Origin: Streptomyces actuosus
Lineage (GTDB): Bacteria > Actinomycetota > Actinomycetes > Streptomycetales > Streptomycetaceae
DNA: 64,000 nt
NCBI RefSeq assembly: GCF_016921115.1
Contig: NZ_JAFFZS010000007.1
Coordinates: 186,001-250,000 of the forward strand
Direction: 5' to 3'
Each line of letters starts with the position of its first letter. The first letter of the stretch is position 1. Below the pieces are notes generated by a model. It was given only the letters and a program-made list of their open reading frames with translations, did no database searches and was not told the origin of the DNA. Positions 1 to 8,165 of the stretch are shown in pieces. The translations under genes were made by a program, and so were the position numbers.

Positions 1-90
1 GTTGCGGGTCAGCGCCGGAATTGCACCGGCTTTCCCCTGTACAGGTGTGATGACGACGCGGCCACTGTACCGGCCCCCGGAACAGCGGCC
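1..90 (-). ncRNA. Cobalamin (B12) riboswitch, distal part, cut by the window edge
   Basis: Read on the minus strand, this stretch gives GGGAAAGCCGGTGCAATTCC followed by GGCGCTGACCCGCAAC, which is the conserved B12-box core of the cobalamin aptamer. A preceding GGTACAG/CTGTAC pair can form the adjoining stem. The element runs leftward off the window, so the controlled gene is on the minus strand beyond position 1. Such genes are usually cobalamin biosynthesis or transport genes, or B12-independent isozymes. The 5' boundary is approximate. Confidence 0.85.
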
Positions 91-99
91 GAGGGGAGC

Positions 100-436
100 C
101 CGGACCGAGCGGGACGAGCCTCCGCCCGGTGGCCTGCGCCGGTGGCGGCCGGCCGCCGCGCCCCGGTCGCGTCGCCGGCGGGCGCGCCCGGGCGGGCCGG
201 ACGCCCGGCGGGGCATCACGGACGGACGCCCGCCTTTGGGGGGGCCGTGCCGCGACGGGCGTGGTCGGGGCGTCCCGCCGGTGGGAGGGCCGGGACGTCG
301 GGCGGTGGGCGGTGATGGATGATACGGGGCGTCAGAGGGGTGTCGAGGGACGGCCGTTCGGGCACGGTGGCGGGCGGGGCGGACGTCTGTGAGACTCCGC
401 TCGACACTGATGATCTTCCGTTGAGGGGCGAGGGGT
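100..436. other. Intergenic region without a recognisable gene
   Basis: Very GC-rich sequence between the riboswitch and the lipoprotein gene. It presumably holds the divergent promoters and the 5' end of the riboswitch leader. No ORF here has convincing codon structure or similarity. Confidence 0.5.
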
Positions 437-1000
437 ATGCGTGGGGTGGGGACGGCCGCGGTCGCGATCGTGGCACTGACGGTGCTGGCGGGATGCGGTG
501 GCACGGGCGGGGGATCCGGAGCACCCGGCACGCCGTCGCCCGAGGTGACGGCGTCCGCGTCGCCGGCGGCGTCGAGGGCCACGGTGCCGGGCAACGCCGC
601 CGTCCGCAGGGACATCCGGGCGGCGCTGGCGGCCGGGGGGATCACGGGGGTCCGGTTCCCGGCGGTCCGACCCGAGTTGCTGCGTGCCCACCCTTGCCAG
701 GTGGTGGCCCAGGTCGACACCCACGTGTTGCCGGACCGCAAGGCCGTGGCCCAGGCCGTGGCTGTCCTGGAGCAGCGCGGCTGGGAGGCGGACGGGCCGT
801 TCGACGGCGAGGACGGACTGGGCTACGGCTATTCGCTCAGCAAGGAGCACTGGATTCTGTCCCTCGCGGCCGCATCGCTGACGGAGGAGCAGCTGGCCGC
901 CATGTTGAGCGCCGATCGGAAGCAGTCGGCCCGGAAGTTCACGGGGCTCCTGCTCTACGGGGGCACCATGGCCTGCGACACGGCTACCCCGTCCCCCTGA
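437..1000 (+). CDS. Putative secreted lipoprotein
   Basis: 187 aa. The N-terminus is a short basic start, a hydrophobic stretch, then LTVLAGC with the lipidated Cys at about residue 20, so it is predicted to be a lipoprotein on the outer face of the membrane. A Ser/Pro/Thr-rich linker (about 22-55) follows, then a globular domain of roughly 130 residues with no family I recognise. The ATG follows a purine-rich GGGGCGAGGGG ribosome binding site. The 3' end overlaps the convergent TetR gene by 17 bases. Function unknown. Confidence 0.8.
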   Translation: MRGVGTAAVAIVALTVLAGCGGTGGGSGAPGTPSPEVTASASPAASRATVPGNAAVRRDIRAALAAGGITGVRFPAVRPELLRAHPCQVVAQVDTHVLPDRKAVAQAVAVLEQRGWEADGPFDGEDGLGYGYSLSKEHWILSLAAASLTEEQLAAMLSADRKQSARKFTGLLLYGGTMACDTATPSP

Positions 1001-1622
1001 CCTCGTCGGCCGGGGGCGGCTCGATCAGCCGGCAGACCGTGTCGATGTCCGCTTTCACCTGCGCGATCGACGCCCGCCCCGACAGCCATGTGATCAGGGC
1101 GGAGAGCCAGGTGTGCTCGATGACGCGGACCACGGAGAGCTGCTCGGGGGTCGGGCGCTGAAGGCCCATCGCGTCCAGGATGATCGCGGTGGTCTGCCGC
1201 GAGACCTGGTCGACCTCGGCGGAGACGCTGCGGTCGGCGAAGGTCAGGGCGCGGACCATGGCGTCGGCCAGGTGCGGCTCCCTCTGGAGGGCGCGGAAGG
1301 CCCGCATCAGTGTCTCGGCGACCCGCTCCGCGGCCGAGTCACCGGTCGGCGGACGGCGGCGCAGCGTGCCGTGCAGGTGCTCCAGCTGGTCCTGCATGGT
1401 GGCGACCAGGAGATGGATCTTGGAGGGGAAGTAGCGGTAGAGCGTGCCGAGCGCCACCTGCGAGGCCTCCGCGACCTCACGCATCTGCACCGCGTCGAAC
1501 CCGCCCCGGCCGGCCAGTTGCGCGCTCGCCTGCAGGATGCGGCGGCGCCGGGCCTCCTGCCGCTCGGTGAGGGGCGGGGTGGCAGGGCGCCCGGTGGCGC
1601 CGCGCTTGGCTTCCGCAGGCAT
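984..1622 (-). CDS. TetR-family regulator, KstR-like
   Basis: 212 aa. An N-terminal TetR helix-turn-helix (about 20-70) includes GGFDAVQMREVAEASQVALG followed by TLYRYFPSKIHLL. The VQMR/VALGTLYRYFPSK wording closely resembles mycobacterial KstR, the repressor of sterol and lipid catabolism that senses CoA thioesters. The C-terminal ligand/dimer domain fits a TetR_C fold. It is divergent from the glycosyltransferase operon, and a site matching the KstR consensus TnnAACnnGTTnnA lies in the shared intergenic region (1776-1789), so it probably regulates that operon and itself. Assignment to the exact KstR orthologue is inference. Confidence 0.85.
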   Translation of the reverse strand: MPAEAKRGATGRPATPPLTERQEARRRRILQASAQLAGRGGFDAVQMREVAEASQVALGTLYRYFPSKIHLLVATMQDQLEHLHGTLRRRPPTGDSAAERVAETLMRAFRALQREPHLADAMVRALTFADRSVSAEVDQVSRQTTAIILDAMGLQRPTPEQLSVVRVIEHTWLSALITWLSGRASIAQVKADIDTVCRLIEPPPADEVRGTG

Positions 1623-1775
1623 GGGTCCCGTTCCGTGACAGTCGGTGAGGAGGCGGTGGGGCAGGGGTGACCGGAGAGATCATGGCAGGCTCCGGCCGTG
1701 GCGTGAATCACCTGATCCACTGGTCACACGACGGCTACCTGCCGGTAGATTCGGAGCCTCCTCGACGATCAAGTC

Positions 1776-1789
1776 TGTAACTTGTTCTA
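1776..1789. promoter_or_regulatory. KstR-type operator
   Basis: TGTAACTTGTTCTA fits TnnAACnnGTTnnA exactly, the KstR consensus in mycobacteria. It lies 69 bases upstream of the GTG start of the glycosyltransferase gene and 154 bases from the divergent KstR-like regulator gene. This is a sequence match; binding is inferred. Confidence 0.7.
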
Positions 1790-1844
1790 GGTTAGCGTCC
1801 CGGCGTAATCTCGCGGGACCATGCAGGGAGAGAGGGGCTCCGGA

Positions 1845-3242
1845 GTGACCGCTGAGGCCAGTCGGACGGGGTCCCCCGCGGATCGCGCCGCGGACGGCGA
1901 GCGACCGCTCGACATCGCGCTCCTGACCTACAAAGGGAACCCGTTCTGCGGCGGCCAGGGCGTCTACGTACGCCACCTGTCCCGCGAGCTGGCCCGCCTC
2001 GGCCACCGCGTCGAGGTGATCGGCTCCCAGCCGTACCCCGTCCTCGACGAGGACGACGACCACGCCGGCCGCCTGCGGCTCACCGAGCTGCCGAGTCTGG
2101 ACCTCTACCGCCAGCCGGACCCCTTCCGCACCCCCGGGCGCGAGGAGTACCGGGACTGGATCGACGGCCTGGAGGTCGCCACCATGTGGACCGGCGGCTT
2201 TCCCGAGCCGCTGACGTTCTCGCTGCGGGCCCGCCGTCTTCTGCGCGCGCGGCGCGGCGAGTTCGACGTCGTCCACGACAACCAGACCCTCGGCTACGGA
2301 CTGCTCGGCGACGTCGGCGCGCCGCTGGTGACGACCGTCCACCACCCCATCACCGTCGACCGGCAGCTGGAACTGGACGCCGCCGGGACCTGGGGGCGCC
2401 GCTGGTCGGTGCGCCGCTGGTACGCCTTCACCCGCATGCAGAAGCGCGTCGCCCGCCGCCTGCCGTCCGTCCTCACCGTCTCCGGGACCTCCCGTCAGGA
2501 GATCGTCGACCATCTCGGCGTACGGCCCGACCGCATCCACGTCGTCCACATCGGTGCCGACACCGACCTGTTCGCGCCCGACCCCTCCGTACCGGTCGTG
2601 CCCGGCCGGATCGTGACCACGTCCAGCGCGGACGTGCCCCTCAAGGGCCTGGTGTTCCTCGTCGAGGCGCTGGCGAAGGTCCGCACCGAGCAGCCCGCCG
2701 CCCACCTCGTCGTCGTCGGCAAGCGGCCCACGCAGGGCCCGGTGGCCCAGGCGATCGAACGCTACGGCCTCGAAGGCGCTGTCGAGTTCGTCAAGGGCAT
2801 CTCCGACCCCGAACTCGTCGACCTGGTGCGGTCCGCCGAGGTCGCCTGCGTGCCGTCGCTCTACGAGGGCTTCTCACTTCCGGCCGCGGAGGCCATGGCC
2901 ACCGGCACGCCCCTGGTGGCCACCACCGGCGGAGCGATCCCCGAGGTGGCCGGCCGGGACGGCGAGACCTGCCTGGCGGTCCCGCCCGGCGACCCGGGCG
3001 CGCTCGCCGCCGCCCTGACCCGGCTGTTGTCGGACGCCGCACTGCGGGCCCGCCTGGGCGCGGCCGGGCGCGAGCGGGTGCTGCGGCACTTCACCTGGGC
3101 CCGGGCCGCCGAGGGAACCGTGGCCCGCTACCGCGAGGCCGTCGACCGGGCCGCCGGGCGCCCCGCGGCACCGGGAGCCGCAGCCCCCGACCCCTCCCCA
3201 AGTGACACCGGCGTCTACTCCGAAAGCAGGGCCACGTGCTGA
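1845..3242 (+). CDS. GT4-family glycosyltransferase (GT-B fold)
   Basis: About 465 aa. The N-terminal Rossmann half has the GT4 glycine loop (NPFCGGQGVYVRHLSREL), and the C-terminal half has PSLYEGFSLPAAEAMATGTP, the E-x7-E nucleotide-sugar motif. Soluble, with no signal peptide. It likely transfers a sugar from a nucleotide donor to a lipid or polyprenyl-type acceptor; the acceptor is unknown. GTG 1845 is preferred because GAGAGAGGGG precedes it; an in-frame ATG at 1821 would add 8 residues but has a poor RBS. First gene of a three-gene coupled operon, with the next start overlapping its stop. A KstR-type operator sits upstream. Confidence 0.88.
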   Translation: MTAEASRTGSPADRAADGERPLDIALLTYKGNPFCGGQGVYVRHLSRELARLGHRVEVIGSQPYPVLDEDDDHAGRLRLTELPSLDLYRQPDPFRTPGREEYRDWIDGLEVATMWTGGFPEPLTFSLRARRLLRARRGEFDVVHDNQTLGYGLLGDVGAPLVTTVHHPITVDRQLELDAAGTWGRRWSVRRWYAFTRMQKRVARRLPSVLTVSGTSRQEIVDHLGVRPDRIHVVHIGADTDLFAPDPSVPVVPGRIVTTSSADVPLKGLVFLVEALAKVRTEQPAAHLVVVGKRPTQGPVAQAIERYGLEGAVEFVKGISDPELVDLVRSAEVACVPSLYEGFSLPAAEAMATGTPLVATTGGAIPEVAGRDGETCLAVPPGDPGALAAALTRLLSDAALRARLGAAGRERVLRHFTWARAAEGTVARYREAVDRAAGRPAAPGAAAPDPSPSDTGVYSESRATC

Positions 3243-3970
3243 CCGTCGACTTCACCCGGTTCCCGCTCGCCCCGGGCGACCGCGTCCTGGACCTCGGCTG
3301 CGGAGCCGGAAGGCACGCCTTCGAGTGCTACCGGCGCGGCGCGCAGGTCGTGGCGCTGGACCGCAACGGTGAGGAGATCCGCGAGGTCGCCAAGTGGTTC
3401 GCGGCGATGGAGGAGGCCGGCGAGGCACCGGCGGGCGCCACCGCGACCGCCATGGAGGGCGACGCCCTCGCCCTGCCCTTCCCCGACGCGTCCTTCGACG
3501 TCGTCATCATCTCCGAGGTGATGGAGCACATCCCCGACGACAAGGGCGTCCTCGCCGAGATGGTCCGGGTGCTCAAGCCCGGCGGCCGGATCGCCGTGAC
3601 CGTCCCGCGCTACGGCCCGGAGAAGGTCTGCTGGGCGCTGTCCGACGCCTACCACGAGGTCGAGGGCGGCCACATCCGCATCTACAAGGCGGACCACCTG
3701 CTGGGGAAGATGCGGGAGGCGGGGCTGAGGCCGTACGGCAGCCACCACGCGCACGCCCTGCACTCGCCGTACTGGTGGCTGAAGTGCGCGTTCGGCGTCG
3801 ACAACGACAAGGCGCTGCCGGTGCGCGCCTACCACAAGCTGCTGGTCTGGGACATCATGAAGAAGCCGCTGGCCACCCGCGTCGCCGAGCAGGCACTGAA
3901 CCCCCTGATCGGCAAGAGCTTCGTGGCCTACGCGACCAAGCCGCACCTGCCCCGGGCGGCCGCCAAGTGA
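3236..3970 (+). CDS. Class I SAM-dependent methyltransferase
   Basis: 244 aa. Motif I VLDLGCGAGRHAFE (about 18-31), an acidic residue after strand 2 (ALDRN), and FPDASFDVVIISEVMEH as motif II/III identify a Methyltransf_11-type enzyme. Its GTG start overlaps the glycosyltransferase stop by 7 bases, and the next gene begins at its own stop, so the three products are made together and probably act on one metabolite. A glycosyltransferase/methyltransferase pair of this kind also occurs in mycobacteria. The methylated substrate is unknown. Confidence 0.88.
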   Translation: MLTVDFTRFPLAPGDRVLDLGCGAGRHAFECYRRGAQVVALDRNGEEIREVAKWFAAMEEAGEAPAGATATAMEGDALALPFPDASFDVVIISEVMEHIPDDKGVLAEMVRVLKPGGRIAVTVPRYGPEKVCWALSDAYHEVEGGHIRIYKADHLLGKMREAGLRPYGSHHAHALHSPYWWLKCAFGVDNDKALPVRAYHKLLVWDIMKKPLATRVAEQALNPLIGKSFVAYATKPHLPRAAAK

Positions 3971-5037
3971 CCACTCCCCGGACGGAGCACCTGGTCCTGC
4001 CCGGGGTCCTCACCGCCGAGCAGGCCGCCGCGACCGTCGCCGGCATCCTCCGCGTGCAGCGCGAGGACGGCGCGATCCCCTGGTTCCGCGGCCACCACCT
4101 GGACCCCTGGGACCACGTCGAGGCCGCGATGGCCCTGGACACCGCGGGCGAACACGCCGCGGCCGAGCGGGCGTACGACTGGCTGGCACGCCACCAGAAC
4201 GACGACGGCTCCTGGTACGCGGCGTACGCGGACGGGGCCCACGACGACGTCACCGACCGCGGCCGGGAGACCAACTTCGTCGCCTACATAGCCGTGGGCG
4301 TGTGGCACCACCACCTGGCCACCGGCGACGACGGCTTCCTCGACCGCATGTGGCCCAGCGTCTGCGCGGCCGTCGAGTTCGTGCTGCGGCTCCAGCAGCC
4401 CGGAGGCCAGATCGGCTGGCGCCGCGACGACGACGGCACCCCGGCCACGGACGCCCTGCTCACCGGCAGTTCCTCGATCCACCATGCGCTGCGCTGCGCG
4501 CTCGCGATCGCCGCGCAGCGCGAAGAGCCGCAGCCGGACTGGGAGCTGGCGGCGGGCGCGCTGCGGCACGCGATCCGGCGGCACCCGGAGCGCTTCCTCG
4601 ACAAGGACCGCTACTCGATGGACTGGTACTACCCGGTCCTCGGCGGCGCCCTGACCGGCGCGGAGGCGGCGGCCCGCGTGGAGGCGGGCTGGGACCGCTT
4701 CGTCGTGCCCGGCCTCGGCGTGCGCTGCGTCGTCCCCAACCCGTGGGTGACGGGCGGTGAGTCGGCCGAACTCGCCCTGGCCCTGTGGGCGATGGGCGAG
4801 TCCGACCGCGCGCTGGAGGTGCTGCAGTCGATCCAGCACCTGCGCGACGACGCCTCCGGCCTGTACTGGACGGGCTACGTCTTCGACGACGACGCCGTCT
4901 GGCCGCGTGAGCTGACCACCTGGACCGCCGGTTCCCTCCTCCTCGCGGTCGCCGCCCTCGGCGGTCACGAGGCGACCTGCGCGGTCTTCGGGGGCGAGCA
5001 CCTGCCGCGGGGCCTGGACCCCGACTGCTGCGGCTGA
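3967..5037 (+). CDS. Toroid-fold (prenyltransferase/squalene-cyclase-like) protein
   Basis: 356 aa from a GTG that overlaps the upstream stop (GTGA). Repeated helical hairpins with aromatic/Gly signatures (WLARHQNDDGSWYAAY, WTGYVFDDDAVWPRELTTW) suggest an (alpha/alpha)6 toroid as in terpene cyclases, prenyltransferase beta subunits or six-hairpin glycosidases. I do not see a cyclase DxDD motif in the usual context, so catalytic type is open. It is the last gene of the coupled operon. The association suggests it modifies or binds the same glycosylated lipid-like product. No signal peptide or membrane segment. Confidence 0.7.
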   Translation: MTTPRTEHLVLPGVLTAEQAAATVAGILRVQREDGAIPWFRGHHLDPWDHVEAAMALDTAGEHAAAERAYDWLARHQNDDGSWYAAYADGAHDDVTDRGRETNFVAYIAVGVWHHHLATGDDGFLDRMWPSVCAAVEFVLRLQQPGGQIGWRRDDDGTPATDALLTGSSSIHHALRCALAIAAQREEPQPDWELAAGALRHAIRRHPERFLDKDRYSMDWYYPVLGGALTGAEAAARVEAGWDRFVVPGLGVRCVVPNPWVTGGESAELALALWAMGESDRALEVLQSIQHLRDDASGLYWTGYVFDDDAVWPRELTTWTAGSLLLAVAALGGHEATCAVFGGEHLPRGLDPDCCG

Positions 5038-5059
5038 GCCCGCCGGCCCGCCGCCGGTG

Positions 5060-5287
5060 TCAGTGCCGGTGCACCCGGTGGGCGAGGGCGTGGCCGACGA
5101 ACAGGTACACCACGGCGGCCAGGCCGTATTCGGCGACCACGCGGGCCCAGGCCGCGTCGAAGGTGAACAGGTCGTAGGACCAGCCGGCCAGCCAGCGGGC
5201 GGCGTCGTGCACGAACCGGACGAAGTCGTTCGCCCGGTTGGCGTCCAGCAGGTACATCAGGATCCACAGGCCCAGGACGAGGGCCAT
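5060..5287 (-). CDS. Small integral membrane protein
   Basis: 75 aa from ATG 5287. Two hydrophobic segments (MALVLGLWILMYLL at the N-terminus and VVAEYGLAAVVYLFVGHALA near the C-terminus) flank an amphipathic middle, ending in a His-rich tail. No clear RBS precedes this ATG. Hydrophobic sequence (GTVIAVVADI) continues upstream in frame with no ATG, GTG or TTG nearby, so the true start may be further upstream or disturbed by a frameshift. Function unknown. Confidence 0.55.
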   Translation of the reverse strand: MALVLGLWILMYLLDANRANDFVRFVHDAARWLAGWSYDLFTFDAAWARVVAEYGLAAVVYLFVGHALAHRVHRH

Positions 5288-5670
5288 GATGTCGGCGACG
5301 ACCGCGATGACCGTGCCGGCTGAAGTTCGTACCGTTGCGACATCGAGGGGAGGTGGAAGTCGGGTCGCCGCCCGGCCGCGGACGAAACCCGCGACGGTGC
5401 GGCCCACCGGCCGGTACCGGTCCCCGGTGACGCTGCGGCCCCCGGGACACGTGCGGCCGCGCGGGAACTCCCGCGCCGCTGCCGCCGATCCGCCCGTGCC
5501 GTCCTGCCGCGGCGTGCGCCCCCGCCGTTCGCCCGGTGCCGCCCCCGCCCACCGGCACCCCGCACCGGCACCGGCATCACCGCAGGCGCAGGGGTTCCGG
5601 CCGCGCTCCGTGCCGCCGCCCCGCCCCGGCTGCTGCCGACGTCCCGTGGGTCCGACCGCGGGCCGCGCCC
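5288..5670. other. Gap without a supported gene
   Basis: Pro/Arg-rich reading frames on both strands look like GC-driven shadows. I see no coding signature beyond a possible N-terminal extension of the small membrane protein at the left side. Confidence 0.4.
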
Positions 5671-5714
5671 ACGGCAACGGCCCCTCGCCCGCAGGGGCGA
5701 GGGGCCGTTGCCGT
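5671..5714 (-). terminator. Strong hairpin terminator
   Basis: A near-perfect inverted repeat, CGGCAACGGCCCCTCGCC paired with GGCGAGGGGCCGTTGCCG across a short loop, lies just past the stop of the 284-aa membrane protein gene on the minus strand. No U tract, as is usual in Streptomyces. Confidence 0.85.
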
Positions 5715-5729
5715 GGCGTGGAGCGTGGT

Positions 5730-6584
5730 TCAGCCGCGCTGGATGCCGGAGGTGTCCTGCAGGACACCGCGGCGGCCGTCCTGGGTCTGGGCGATCAGGT
5801 TCGGGCCGCGCTGCTCGACCGCCAGGTACCAGGTGCCGGGCGCCAGTTCGGCGATCGGCGTGGGCGAGCCGTCCTCCGCGAACAGCGGACGAGCCACCGG
5901 GACCGCGAACCAGAACGGGGAGAAGTCCCCGGCCGGCTGCGGTGCCTGTCCCTGCGGCTGCGGTGCCTGGGGCTGCTGTGCCTGCGGCTGACCCGGCTGC
6001 CCGGCGTACGGCTGCTGCGGCCCGCCCGGCTGCGGCTGGCCGCCGAAGGACGCCTGCGGGGCACCCGGGTAGCCGTAACCGGCGGGCGGCTGGGCGCCGT
6101 AGGGCTGCGGGGCCGCAGGCTGAGGAGCTGCGATCAGCGGGGCCTGGAGCGCGGGCACGAGCGGCGTGGCCACGGCCGCGGCGGCCAGGATCAGCGTGGC
6201 GATGAACGCGAGGATCAGGCCGGTTCCGGCGTCGGGGCCGCTGCTGCCGTTGCCTGCGTTGTCCGCCCCGCCGGCCGGGTCGAAGACGTTGCCCAGCGCG
6301 CTCCACGCGGCGAACACCGCGAAGGCGACACCGAACTGGCCGAGGTCCAGGCCGACGACCTTCAGCGGCTGCGGACGGGTGCGCGTGAGGACGATCAGGG
6401 CGGCGCCGATGATTCCGGCCAGGACGACGCCGAGCACCACCGGACCGCTGCCCCACAGGCTCGGCAGGTCGTAGCTGTCGGGGATCCCGTCGATCGAGTA
6501 GAGATCGAAGAACGACGCGATGAACAGCAATACCGCTGCTCCGATCACCACGCCGTCGCCTCGAGTGAGGGAGCGGATATTCAC
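5730..6584 (-). CDS. Membrane protein with Pro/Gln-rich region and C-terminal beta domain (DUF5336-like)
   Basis: 284 aa. Four predicted membrane helices lie in the first 150 residues (for example GVVIGAAVLLFIASFFDLYS and VVLGVVLAGIIGAALIVL). A low-complexity Ala/Pro/Gln/Tyr-rich stretch follows (about 150-220), then a compact C-terminal domain starting near FWFAVPVARPLF and ending GRRGVLQDTSGIQRG. The helical part resembles actinobacterial DUF5336 proteins; this is recollection, not a search. The gene is followed by a strong terminator and seems monocistronic. The C-terminal domain could be extracytoplasmic. Function unknown. Confidence 0.75.
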   Translation of the reverse strand: MNIRSLTRGDGVVIGAAVLLFIASFFDLYSIDGIPDSYDLPSLWGSGPVVLGVVLAGIIGAALIVLTRTRPQPLKVVGLDLGQFGVAFAVFAAWSALGNVFDPAGGADNAGNGSSGPDAGTGLILAFIATLILAAAAVATPLVPALQAPLIAAPQPAAPQPYGAQPPAGYGYPGAPQASFGGQPQPGGPQQPYAGQPGQPQAQQPQAPQPQGQAPQPAGDFSPFWFAVPVARPLFAEDGSPTPIAELAPGTWYLAVEQRGPNLIAQTQDGRRGVLQDTSGIQRG

Positions 6585-6739
6585 TTCAGGTCCTTCGTAG
6601 GTCGTCTCGTCGGAAGAGGCGTCGCAGTCACCCTGTCGCCGTCAGGCCCCGGTGTGAAGCGCGGGGGTGACCTCTCATCGTGAGGACGACATTATCGTCC
6701 GTCCGACGAGGCTGTCCGCCGGGATCCGTGTGCTGATCC

Positions 6740-7729
6740 CTACCCGCGCAGGAAACCCACGATTCCCTCGGAGATCCCCTGCGCCGCCTTCTGCCGCCAG
6801 GCGCCGCTGGTGAGCAGCGCCGCGTCCTTGCCGTCGCGCATGTTGCCGCACTCGATGAACACCTTGGGAACCGTTGACAGATTGAGACCGCCCAGGTCGT
6901 TCCGCGTCACGAGCCCGGTGCCGTCACCGACGTAGTTGGACGGCGCGCTGCCGGTGACCCGTACGAAGTTCCCGGCGATGCGTTCGCCGAGCTCGCGGGA
7001 CGGAGCCACGACGGGGCGGGTGTCGGCGGCGCCCGCGTGCACGCTCGCGGGCAGGATGACGTGGAAGCCGCGGTTGCCGGAGGCGGATCCGTCCGCGTGG
7101 ACGGAGACGACGGCGTCGGCGTGCGCGGCGTTGCCGATGCGGGCCCGCTCGTCGATGCACGGTCCGAAGGGCCGGTCCCCGTCCTGGGTCAGCTTCACCG
7201 TGGCACCCTGCCGTTGCAGCAGATCGCGCAGCCGGTGGGCGACGTCGAGGGTGAAAGCGGCCTCGGTGTAACCGGAGTTGGTGGACGTGCCGGTGGTGTC
7301 GCACTCCTTGAGGCCGGTACCGATGTCCACCTTGCGGTTGATGTCGGCGGAATGCCGGAAGTTGCCGGGGTTGTGGCCGGGGTCGATGACGACGACCTTG
7401 CCCGCGAGCGGTCCCGTCGCGGTGCCGGGGGAGGTGGCGGTGGTGGAGGGCGTGGCGGCCGGCTTCTTGCCGTCGTCCGTGCCGGAGGCCGCCGGTGCCG
7501 CACTCGCGGGCATCTCTGCGGCCGCGTCGGTCGAGGGGCTCGTGCCGGCCGCGCCGCCCGGCCCTGTCGTGCTGCCGGAGCCACCGGGGGAGCCCACCGC
7601 CTCGTAGACCACCCAGCCCAGCAGGGCGCCCGGCACGAGCGCGGCGAGGGCCACGATCGTCGGGGTGCGTCGGGAGCGGTGGGGCGGCGGCGGATCGAAT
7701 TCCGGACCTACGTAGGACACGACAGTCAC
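6740..7729 (-). CDS. N-acetylmuramoyl-L-alanine amidase (Amidase_3), membrane-anchored
   Basis: 329 aa. It cleaves the amide between MurNAc and L-Ala in peptidoglycan. A short cytoplasmic N-terminus is followed by one membrane anchor (about 24-46) and a Ser/Pro/Thr-rich linker (about 47-108), so the enzyme faces the wall. Zinc ligands are visible: H119 in VVIDPGHNPGN, E156 in GYTEAAFTLDVA, and H211 in VVSVHADGS. The catalytic Glu is in VFIECGNMRD. Two extra Cys may form a disulphide (KECDTT, GPCIDE). Likely role: wall remodelling during growth or sporulation. Confidence 0.92.
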   Translation of the reverse strand: MTVVSYVGPEFDPPPPHRSRRTPTIVALAALVPGALLGWVVYEAVGSPGGSGSTTGPGGAAGTSPSTDAAAEMPASAAPAASGTDDGKKPAATPSTTATSPGTATGPLAGKVVVIDPGHNPGNFRHSADINRKVDIGTGLKECDTTGTSTNSGYTEAAFTLDVAHRLRDLLQRQGATVKLTQDGDRPFGPCIDERARIGNAAHADAVVSVHADGSASGNRGFHVILPASVHAGAADTRPVVAPSRELGERIAGNFVRVTGSAPSNYVGDGTGLVTRNDLGGLNLSTVPKVFIECGNMRDGKDAALLTSGAWRQKAAQGISEGIVGFLRG

Positions 7730-7883
7730 CTTAGCGGCAGGTCAGCGCTCCGGCAGGGCAGTCCGGCACGGGTCGTTCCGTCCGAACGGCACACCGACCT
7801 CGCCCGATCACGGGTCGTATGACCGGAATATCGGCAACTCCCCGTTTCATCCCCTCGTTGATCAGGAGCAGAGGAGCACCACC

Positions 7884-8147
7884 ATGGGGATCGTCGCGTG
7901 AATCCTGACCACCGCGGCTGTCACCGGAGCGGCCGTGTTCGGCACGTCGGCGGCCAGGGCCGCACCGTCCGTGCCCTGCGGGCCGGGCGACGCCTGCGCC
8001 GTCGGCCTGGTGGCGTACTCGCCCGGCGTCGCCTCGGGCCACCTCGTCCAGATCCCGATCGACCTCGACCTCAACGCCTGCGGCAACACCGCGGACGTCC
8101 CCGCCCTGCTCGACCCCGCGGCCGGCACCCGCTGCGTCAGCCGCTGA
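7884..8147 (+). pseudogene. Chaplin-like gene with an in-frame stop in the signal peptide
   Basis: Reading from ATG 7884, behind a good GAGGAGC RBS, gives MGIVA, then TGA (7899-7901), then ILTTAAVTGAAVFGTSAARA and a mature part. The mature part carries a chaplin domain: SPGVASGHLVQIPIDLDLNA, then CGNTADVPALLDPAAGTRC. Compare the chaplin pattern of Gly-rich start, QVPV-like strand, CGNT, and a second Cys about 18 residues on. The stop falls inside the signal peptide, so a secreted product would need readthrough, reinitiation at CTG 7905, or a sequencing correction. GTG 7932 would give a product without a signal. Chaplins coat aerial hyphae. Confidence 0.75.
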
Positions 8148-8165
8148 CCCGGCGGGCCCGCACCG

